Shown: piece after piece, positions 29,279 to 34,710 of the stretch | Layout of the letters: the number at the start of each line of letters is the position of its first letter | Position numbering within the stretch: the first letter of the stretch is position 1 | Assembly: GCA_003140175.1 (NCBI GenBank) | Contig: PLJD01000100.1 | Span: 233-34,942 of the forward strand | Direction: 5' to 3' | Origin: Actinomycetota bacterium | GTDB lineage: Bacteria > Actinomycetota > Acidimicrobiia > IMCC26256 > PALSA-555 | Length of the DNA stretch: 34,710 nucleotides | Position numbers and translations under genes: made by a program | Notes under the pieces: generated by a model | What the model was told of the DNA's origin: nothing | Seen by the model: only the letters and a program-made list of their open reading frames with translations | Database searches by the model: none

Positions 29279-31909
29279 TCACACCCAGCGGACGCCGCGT
29301 GCCAGGACCGCCGTCAGGTCACCCGCCGGCTGGGGCGGCGCGAAGAAGAACCCCTGCGCGGCGTCGGCGCCGAGGTCGCGTAGCGCGTCGAGCTGCGCCT
29401 CGGTCTCCACGCCCTCACCGACGACACCCATACCGAGCGCGTGTCCGAGACTGACCACCGCCGCGACGATCGCCGCGTCCTCGGGGTCGATGCCGAGCCG
29501 AGCCACGAACGACCGGTCGATCTTCACTTCGTCGACCGGGAACCGACGCAGGTACCCGAGGGACGAGTAGCCGGTCCCGAAGTCGTCGACGCTGACCCGC
29601 ACCCCGATGGCCTTCAGCGCCTTGAGCGCTCCGACCCCGGCGTCCGCGTCGTCCATGAGGACGCTCTCGGTGATCTCGACGCAGAGGCTGTCAGGGGCGA
29701 GGCCCACCACCTCGAGCACCCCCCGCACCAGAGGCGCCAGCTCGGAAGTCTGGAGCTGACGTCCGGAGAGGTTCACCGACAGCCGGAACCGGGCCGGGTC
29801 GCGCCGAGACCGCTGCCACTCGACGGCTTGCGCGCAGGCGGTCTCGAGAAGCCACGCCCCGATCGGGACGATGAGCCCCGTCTCTTCGGCGAGGGGGATG
29901 AACTCGCGGGGTGCCACGAGACCCCGCTCGGGGTGCTGCCAACGCACGAGCGCCTCGACGCCGACGCACTCGCCGTCGTAGAGGGAGATCACCGGCTGGT
30001 AGAAGATCCGCAGCTCCTGGCGTTCCACGGCTCGATGCAGCGCGTTCTCGATCTCGTGGCGCTGCTGGGCGCCGACCCGCATGGTCTCGTCGAAGATCTC
30101 GGCCCGGCCGCGGCCCCGCTCCTTCGCCCGGTACATGGCGGCGTCGGCGTCGCGCACGAGGTCCTCGGGACGTTCGGTGCCGTCGAAGGCGAGGGCGAGG
30201 CCGGCGCTCGCGCTCAGGAACTGTTCGTCGCCGTCGAGCAGGAACGGCTCCTCGACCGCGTCGATGAGCCGCTCGGCGATGGCGATCGCTTGGCGCGCCG
30301 CTCCGGGAGCGTCGAGGTCCTCGCACAAGACGATGAACTCGTCGCCGCCGAAGCGCGAGACGATGTCGCCGGGACGCAAGACGGCTTCGAGGCGGCGGGC
30401 CAGCACGACCAGGAGCGCGTCGCCGGCGTCGTGCCCGAGGCTGTCGTTCACCACTTTGAAGCGGTCGAGGTCGAGGAACAGCACCGCGAGCGCGGTGCTG
30501 GCCCGCTGGGCCCGGGCGAGTGCGTGCTCGAGCAGCTCGTGGAACAGGGCCCGGTTCGGGAGACCGCTGAGCGGGTCGTGGTGCGCCTGGTGGGCGAGGC
30601 GGCCCTCGAAGGCGTGGCGCTCGATGGCGATCGCCACCAGCTGCAGCACGGACTCCACCTCGCTCTCCTCCGCCGCGGTGGGCCCACGCGCGCCGCGCAG
30701 ATAGGTCGCGAACGTGCCGAGGACCCGTCCATCGGAGGCGGCCCGCACCGGGGTCGACCAGTAACCGCCGATGTCGTGGACACGGGCGAGGTCGGCGTCG
30801 GGGCCGGTCCGGGCGTCGGGCACGACCACCGTCTCGGCGCACGCCGACTCGTCCTCACCGAGCGGGAGGCCGTCGAGCGATTCGATGAACGCGGCGGGGA
30901 GCAACGGCGCGGCGCCCCGGCGCAGCACCTGGGTCTCCTCGTCGACGAGCCAGACCGCGCAGCGCGCCTCGCCGCCGGAAGGAGCCTCCATCATGTGGCA
31001 GATCTCCGCGAGGGTCTCCTCGAGCGGTTCGCTGGTGGCGATCATCTCCAAGACGTTGGCCTGGTCACGGAGGCGCCGCTCGCTAGCTCGCAGCGCCTCC
31101 TCGATCTCGCGCTGGGCGGTGACGTCGCGGGCCGACACGACGACGCCCCGCACGACCGGATCGTCGAGGCGGTTGTCCGCGACGGCCTCCACCGCGATCC
31201 AGTGGCCGTCGGCGTGACGGACTCGGAGCTGGAGCCGGCGCGGCGCGCCGCGTTCCTGCACACACTCGGCGAAGGCCTCGACCGCCGCGGCGCGGTCGTC
31301 GGGGTGGATCTCGCCGAAGGCGCGGAAGTCGGTCGCCGAATAGCCGGTGAGCCGCTCGGTCGACGCGCTCGTTGACCGCACCGTGCCGTCCGCCTCGAGG
31401 ACGACGACCGTGTCGGAGGAGTGCTCGAGGAGGGACCGCAGCGCGTTTTCGGCCGCGGCGGCGTCGGGACGTTCCAGGTCGGTGACGTCCACCATGGCGC
31501 CGGCGTAGAGCGTCGCGTCGATGCCGGTCGGCTGGGCCGAGACGTGCACCGACCGCACCTCGCCATCGGGTCGCTCGACGCGGCAGTCCAGGTCGACCGG
31601 CTCACCGCGGGTGCAGGCCCGATCGAGCGCCCGTCGGGCGCCCGCTCGATCCTCGGGATGGATGGAGGCGAGCCAGCCGTGACCCAGGAGCTCCTCGCGG
31701 GGGCGCCCGGTGATCTCGACCATGCGGTCGTTGACGAACACGCTGGAGGTCTCGCGCGCGATGAACAACGCGACGGGCGCCACCCCCACGACGGCGGAGA
31801 GCTGGTCGGGTCCGACGTCGCATGACGTGGCATCGGTCCCGACCGACGGTGCCAAGTCGAGCTGCTCGTGGCCCGCGACCGGGCTCGGCGCATCGATGCG
31901 GTCGGTCAT
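29279..31909 (-). CDS. PAS-PAS-GAF-GGDEF-EAL cyclic-di-GMP enzyme
   Basis: This 876-residue signalling protein has two PAS domains (about 40-145 and 165-280), a GAF-like domain (about 290-440), a GGDEF domain (about 445-605) and an EAL domain (about 620-870). The active site RFGGDEF is complete (GGDEF about 520-524), and an RxxD inhibitory site (RPGD) lies five residues before it, so diguanylate cyclase activity with feedback is expected. The EAL motif (VEALVRWQHP, about 652) plus EITES, DDFGTGYSSLGYLRRFP and GEGVETEAQ are present, so phosphodiesterase activity is also likely. The protein is soluble, with no transmembrane helices. The ATG has GGGGGA close upstream. What the sensory domains detect is unknown. 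Confidence 0.95.
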   Translation of the reverse strand: MTDRIDAPSPVAGHEQLDLAPSVGTDATSCDVGPDQLSAVVGVAPVALFIARETSSVFVNDRMVEITGRPREELLGHGWLASIHPEDRAGARRALDRACTRGEPVDLDCRVERPDGEVRSVHVSAQPTGIDATLYAGAMVDVTDLERPDAAAAENALRSLLEHSSDTVVVLEADGTVRSTSASTERLTGYSATDFRAFGEIHPDDRAAAVEAFAECVQERGAPRRLQLRVRHADGHWIAVEAVADNRLDDPVVRGVVVSARDVTAQREIEEALRASERRLRDQANVLEMIATSEPLEETLAEICHMMEAPSGGEARCAVWLVDEETQVLRRGAAPLLPAAFIESLDGLPLGEDESACAETVVVPDARTGPDADLARVHDIGGYWSTPVRAASDGRVLGTFATYLRGARGPTAAEESEVESVLQLVAIAIERHAFEGRLAHQAHHDPLSGLPNRALFHELLEHALARAQRASTALAVLFLDLDRFKVVNDSLGHDAGDALLVVLARRLEAVLRPGDIVSRFGGDEFIVLCEDLDAPGAARQAIAIAERLIDAVEEPFLLDGDEQFLSASAGLALAFDGTERPEDLVRDADAAMYRAKERGRGRAEIFDETMRVGAQQRHEIENALHRAVERQELRIFYQPVISLYDGECVGVEALVRWQHPERGLVAPREFIPLAEETGLIVPIGAWLLETACAQAVEWQRSRRDPARFRLSVNLSGRQLQTSELAPLVRGVLEVVGLAPDSLCVEITESVLMDDADAGVGALKALKAIGVRVSVDDFGTGYSSLGYLRRFPVDEVKIDRSFVARLGIDPEDAAIVAAVVSLGHALGMGVVGEGVETEAQLDALRDLGADAAQGFFFAPPQPAGDLTAVLARGVRWV

Positions 31910-31927
31910 CGTCCCCCGGCTGGCACC

Positions 31928-32422
31928 CTACTGCGGGGGCTGCGGGCGTGACGCCCGCAGCACCTGGGCTTTGGCGAAGCCCCAGCGCAGGTGCAGCGGA
32001 CCCAGCTCGTCATCGCCGAGGTCGGCAAACGTGCGGGGCGTGAGCCCGTAGCGGTCGCTCGGGAAGGATCGCTCCTCGAACTCGTCACGGGCCACGGGCG
32101 CCACCCCCGCGGCCGCCAGGACCTCGGTCGGTTCGCGGATGCCGCCCCGCACCACCTCGAGGGGTGTGCCGCGCTGCGCCGCCGCGTTGGTGGCGACGAG
32201 CTCGGCCAGCTCGCGCCCGACCCGGCCGGTCGCCGCCTCGACCGCGGCGGCCAGGCGGCTCGCGACGTCGGCGCGCGCGTCGGGGGCGAGCCGGTCCCAG
32301 GCGTCGAGCACCCGGGTGGCGCGGGCGAGCAGATAGGCGGGGAGGTGCGTCTCGACGCCGGCCACGATCGCCTGCCCGGTCTCGGCGAGGCGGGCCAGGC
32401 CGGCAGCCGGGTCGTCGGTCAG
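31928..32422 (-). CDS. Conserved hypothetical protein downstream of hemQ
   Basis: This 164-residue soluble protein has a helical first half (DPAAGLARLAETGQAIVAGV, residues about 4-23; LLARATRVLDAWDRLAPDA) and a C-terminal block (VARDEFEERSFPSDRYGLTP, then LGDDELGPLHLRWGFAKAQV) of a kind I recall from unannotated actinobacterial proteins. No catalytic motif is seen. The start is not certain: no ATG or GTG lies near the hemQ stop, but a CTG at 32422 overlaps that stop (CTGA), the same geometry as the ATGA/GTGA overlaps here. Otherwise translation starts at GTG 32365 (145 residues). It follows hemQ and precedes the GGDEF-EAL gene by 18 bp, and its TAG stop begins the -10-like TAGGGT of that gene. 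Confidence 0.7.
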   Translation of the reverse strand: MTDDPAAGLARLAETGQAIVAGVETHLPAYLLARATRVLDAWDRLAPDARADVASRLAAAVEAATGRVGRELAELVATNAAAQRGTPLEVVRGGIREPTEVLAAAGVAPVARDEFEERSFPSDRYGLTPRTFADLGDDELGPLHLRWGFAKAQVLRASRPQPPQ

Positions 32423-33210
32423 GCCTCGAGCCCCACGCGGCGCAGCGCCTCGGCCGGCTCGACGACGAGCCCGGTGACAAAGGGTCCGAACTCGGCGTAC
32501 CGGGTGGAGACCTCGTCGAAGCGCATCTCGTACACGATCTCCTTGAGAGCGGCGGGGTCGTCGGCGAGCAGCGTCACGCCCCACTCCCAGTCGTCGAGGC
32601 CGGTCGAGCCGGTGATGAGCTGCAGCACCCGCCCCGCGTAGGTGCGGCCCACGCGGGCGTGGCCGGCCATGAGCGCCTTGCGGTCGGTGAAGTCCAGCGC
32701 GTACCAGTTGTCGACGCCGAGGCGGCGCTTCGACATCGGGTAGAAGCAGAGGGAGCGCTTCGCGGGGAGGTGGGGATGGAGGCGCTGCTCCCGGTAGTGG
32801 GCGATGCGCTCCCGCCAGGGGGCGAGGCGGGCCTCGACCTCGTCAGGGTCGGTGAGGTCCTCCTCGGCGGCGAGGCGGGCCCGTTCCTCATCCTCGGTGG
32901 CGGAGTACTCCGACAGCTCGGTCAAGGAAACGTACGACCAGGTGGGGACGAGCGGCGCCCGGGCCAGGTCGTGCTGGAGGGCCTGGAGGCGGGCCAGGTC
33001 GGGGCCCACCGCCATGACCCCGAGGTCGGCTTTGTGGCCGAGCACCACGAAGGTCAACACCTGATGGGTGCCGTCGGCGGTGAAGCGTTCGACGGCGTCG
33101 AGGACGTGCTTGGCGCCGCCCGGCTCGTCGTCGGCCCGGCGCGCGTCGACCCGGTAGAAGAGGTGCAGGACACCCCAGCCCGACGAGGCCTCGACGGGAT
33201 CGGGCGTCAC
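32419..33210 (-). CDS. hemQ: HemQ coproheme decarboxylase
   Basis: This 263-residue chlorite-dismutase-fold protein is of the HemQ type, which converts coproheme to haem in the coproporphyrin-dependent pathway of actinobacteria and firmicutes. It has the conserved substrate-binding block CFYPMSKRR with the catalytic tyrosine (about Y157) and the proximal histidine in ALMAGHARVGR (about H184). The ITGSTGLDDWEWGVTLLADD block is also typical. The arginine that marks true chlorite dismutases is not apparent. The GTG at 33210 overlaps the TGA of a 13-codon upstream ORF (GTGA). It overlaps the downstream hypothetical gene through CTGA. No other haem genes are in the window. Confidence 0.93.
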   Translation of the reverse strand: MTPDPVEASSGWGVLHLFYRVDARRADDEPGGAKHVLDAVERFTADGTHQVLTFVVLGHKADLGVMAVGPDLARLQALQHDLARAPLVPTWSYVSLTELSEYSATEDEERARLAAEEDLTDPDEVEARLAPWRERIAHYREQRLHPHLPAKRSLCFYPMSKRRLGVDNWYALDFTDRKALMAGHARVGRTYAGRVLQLITGSTGLDDWEWGVTLLADDPAALKEIVYEMRFDEVSTRYAEFGPFVTGLVVEPAEALRRVGLEA

Positions 33211-33248
33211 CGGACGGCCCGCGAGGGCGCGGGGACCGGGAGCGCCAT
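33207..33248 (-). CDS. Possible 13-codon leaderless leader ORF of hemQ
   Basis: An ATG at 33248, 7 nt after TAGCAT, opens the frame MALPVPAPSRAVR and stops at TGA 33209-33207, which overlaps the hemQ GTG by 4 bp (GTGA). hemQ has no Shine-Dalgarno sequence of its own, so translation may reach it by coupling from this ORF. An earlier in-frame ATG at 33257 exists but would not be leaderless. Whether the peptide matters is unknown. Confidence 0.4.
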   Translation of the reverse strand: MALPVPAPSRAVR

Positions 33249-33255
33249 GCGACGC

Positions 33256-33261
33256 ATGCTA
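33256..33261 (-). promoter_or_regulatory. -10 element of hemQ (TAGCAT)
   Basis: TAGCAT on the minus strand starts with the TAG stop codon of the upstream hypothetical gene (33261-33259) and lies 7 nt before the ATG of the leader ORF, fitting a leaderless hemQ transcript. Confidence 0.45.
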
Positions 33262-33738
33262 CGCGTCAGCGCGGGGACGGCTCTCCACGGCCTCGAGCGC
33301 GACCAGCTGAAACGAGAAGTGGCGCGCCATCACGGCACGGACCTGCGCGTCGGCCTGCCAGCCGTCCCCGTCGACGAGCAGGCGGAACAGCCGCCGGAGG
33401 AACGCGCCTTCCACCACCGCGCGCTGGATTCGGGGCGGCTCGGGCGCCACAACATCGCGCATGATCGACGGGCAGACGGTGACGAGCTCGGCGTCGGGGT
33501 CGGCGAGCACCGGGTCGCGGAACTCCTCGTCGAAGTCACCGAACCAGCCGACCGCCAGCTCCTCACACACCCGCCGGTCGTGGCGGGCCGACTCGAGGTA
33601 CGGCTCACGGGCCAGGAAGCGCAGCTGCACCGAGGGCAGCGCCGGCCGGTAGTCAGCCCATTTGGCGAGCACGAGCGAGCAGATCCGGCGTTCCTCGATA
33701 CCCCAGTGTGGACCGCGCGAGCCCAGCACGGGGGGCAC
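33259..33738 (-). CDS. Hypothetical protein between groEL and hemQ
   Basis: This 159-residue protein is one I do not recognise. It is soluble with mixed helices and strands, and has two cysteines (IEERRICSLVLAKW, TVCPSIMRDV) but no metal motif that I can place. Recognisable stretches are QLRFLAREPYLESARHDRRV and VVEGAFLRRLFRLLVDGDGW. It has no signal peptide. The GTG at 33738 (MPPVLGSRGPHWGIE) is supported by GGGAGG 7 nt upstream. It follows groEL after 81 bp with a hairpin between, and its stop overlaps the hemQ promoter, so it is probably transcribed by itself or by read-through from groEL. Confidence 0.6.
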   Translation of the reverse strand: MPPVLGSRGPHWGIEERRICSLVLAKWADYRPALPSVQLRFLAREPYLESARHDRRVCEELAVGWFGDFDEEFRDPVLADPDAELVTVCPSIMRDVVAPEPPRIQRAVVEGAFLRRLFRLLVDGDGWQADAQVRAVMARHFSFQLVALEAVESRPRADA

Positions 33739-33767
33739 GGGACGGCCTCCCGGTCCCGGACGCGACG

Positions 33768-33791
33768 GGGGCGCCCCTGACGGGGCGCCCC
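33768..33791 (-). terminator. groEL terminator hairpin
   Basis: Arms GGGGCGCCCC (33768-33777 and 33782-33791) form a perfect 10-bp stem with a TGAC loop, starting 29 nt after the groEL stop on the minus strand. There is no T-run. Confidence 0.6.
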
Positions 33792-33819
33792 GATCGGTGC
33801 TCGCCTGTTGTGGACCAGC

Positions 33820-34710
33820 CTAGAAGTCCATGTCTCCCATGCCGCCGCCCGGCATCCCCGCGGGCATCCCGCCGGCGGCCTTGTCCTCGGGCTTGTCGGC
33901 CACCACCGCTTCGGTGGTGAGGAACAGCGCCGCGATCGACGCCGCGTTCTGCAGCGCCGAGCGGGTCACCTTCGCCGCGTCGATGACCCCAGCCTTGACG
34001 AGGTCCTCGTAGTTCCCGGTGGCGGCGTTGAGACCCTCGTTGCCGGAGAGGCCCCGGACCTTCTCGACGACGACGCCGCCTTCCATGCCGGCGTTCACCG
34101 CGATCTGCTTCATCGGCTCCTCGAGACCCCGAGCCACGATGCGGGCCCCGGTCGCCTCGTCACCGTCGAGCTTCTTGAGCGAGTCGAGGACCTTGGCCTG
34201 AGCGCGGAGCAGTGCGACCCCGCCACCCGCCACGACGCCTTCCTCAACGGCGGCCTTCGTGGTCTGCACCGCGTCTTCGATGCGGTGCTTCTTCTCCTTG
34301 AGCTCGACCTCGGTGGCCGCGCCGACCTTGATGATCGCGACGCCGCCCGACAGCTTGGCGAGCCGCTCCTGGAGCTTCTCGCGGTCGTAGTCGGAGTCGG
34401 TGTTGTCGATCTCAGCCTTGATCTGGTTGATGCGGCCCTGCACCTCAGACTTGGTGCCGCCGCCCTCGACGATGGTCGTCTCGTCCTTGGTCACGACGAT
34501 CTTCCTCGCCTTGCCGAGCAGGTCGAGCCCAATGTTCTCCAACTTGAGGCCGACTTCCTCGGAGACCACTTGGCCGCCGGTGAGGATGGCCAAGTCCTGG
34601 AGCATGGCCTTGCGACGCTCCCCGAAGCCGGGGGCCTTCACCGCCACCGACTTGAACGTGCCGCGGATCTTGTTGACGACGAGCGTCGCCAGCGCCTCGC
34701 CCTCGACGTC
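33820..34710 (-). CDS. groEL: Chaperonin GroEL (C-terminal half; start beyond window)
   Basis: This is the C-terminal 296 residues of the 60-kDa chaperonin. The visible part begins [20 protein letters not shown], the apical-domain region at about residue 250 of a 540-residue GroEL. It continues with [20 protein letters not shown], the [20 protein letters not shown] block and the equatorial [20 protein letters not shown]. It ends with the GGM-type tail [16 protein letters not shown] and TAG at 33822-33820. The glycine- and methionine-rich tail marks the general housekeeping form, as opposed to the His-tailed actinobacterial GroEL1. The first half lies beyond the right edge, so operon context with groES is not visible. 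Confidence 0.97.
   Translation of the reverse strand, partial: DVEGEALATLVVNKIRGTFKSVAVKAPGFGERRKAMLQDLAILTGGQVVSEEVGLKLENIGLDLLGKARKIVVTKDETTIVEGGGTKSEVQGRINQIKAEIDNTDSDYDREKLQERLAKLSGGVAIIKVGAATEVELKEKKHRIEDAVQTTKAAVEEGVVAGGGVALLRAQAKVLDSLKKLDGDEATGARIVARGLEEPMKQIAVNAGMEGGVVVEKVRGLSGNEGLNAATGNYEDLVKAGVIDAAKVTRSALQNAASIAALFLTTEAVVADKPEDKAAGGMPAGMPGGGMGDMDF

Noticed and set aside
29441..31375. 644-codon plus-strand frame opposite the GGDEF-EAL gene
   Set aside because: The opposite strand encodes complete GGDEF and EAL motifs; this frame has no recognisable domain.
1..34710. CRISPR arrays, tRNA genes and insertion sequences
   Set aside because: I looked for regular direct repeats with spacers, tRNA-like cloverleaf ends and transposase motifs and found none; a dedicated scan would be needed to exclude small RNAs.

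Overview
The window is very GC-rich, almost solid coding DNA. A WhiB regulator, a HemQ-type coproheme decarboxylase, a wax-ester-synthase/DGAT acyltransferase, an IlvG-like ThDP enzyme resembling a mycobacterial one, many GTG starts, 4-bp start/stop overlaps and leaderless promoters all point to an actinobacterium. An environmental member of the Acidimicrobiia or a near relative is my best guess; this is inferred from gene content, not from a marker gene. It looks like ordinary chromosome. I saw no tRNA, rRNA, IS element, prophage or CRISPR array.

Layout. 1-5761: TldE/TldD peptidase pair (minus, TldE cut by the window edge), a divergent FlK-like thioesterase and a membrane-anchored protein, then an alpha/beta-hydrolase plus IlvG-like pair. 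5815-8376: a flippase-like membrane protein, a PAP2 phosphatase and a VOC protein (plus). 8378-11219: LapA-domain protein, LysR regulator with a visible operator, WhiB and an aminoglycoside-phosphotransferase-fold kinase. 11208-14030: an ABC exporter (ATPase, permease) followed by a CLC protein. 14203-15549: a fluoride-resistance operon made of a promoter, a fluoride riboswitch, a possible leader ORF, crcB, a DUF190 gene and a second crcB. 15660-18219: CoA transferase, PAC2 protein and SRPBCC protein. 18311-20938: M20 peptidase and metallo-beta-lactamase-fold hydrolase. 20939-21322: a gene-poor gap with a degraded gene fragment and a strong hairpin. 21323-25726: amidase, WS/DGAT, a secreted choice-of-anchor-E-like protein and a lipoprotein. 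25775-28553: AidB-like acyl-CoA dehydrogenase, an unknown protein and orotate phosphoribosyltransferase. 28555-34710: Nudix hydrolase, a PAS-PAS-GAF-GGDEF-EAL protein, an unknown protein, HemQ, another unknown protein and the C-terminal half of GroEL (all minus).

The best-supported regulatory system is the fluoride operon. The aptamer has its GGCG/CGCC helix, its conserved UGAUGGCUCCUAC-type 3' strand and the GGAGC/GCUCC pseudoknot. Between aptamer and crcB lies a 34-codon ORF with a good Shine-Dalgarno sequence that stops 4 nt before the crcB start.

Three promoter habits recur. Many genes carry TANNNT 6-7 nt before the start codon, as expected of leaderless mRNAs. Divergent pairs share one -10 that reads on both strands. 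Several TAG stop codons form the first three bases of the -10-like hexamer of the next gene. These are pattern observations that need transcription-start mapping.
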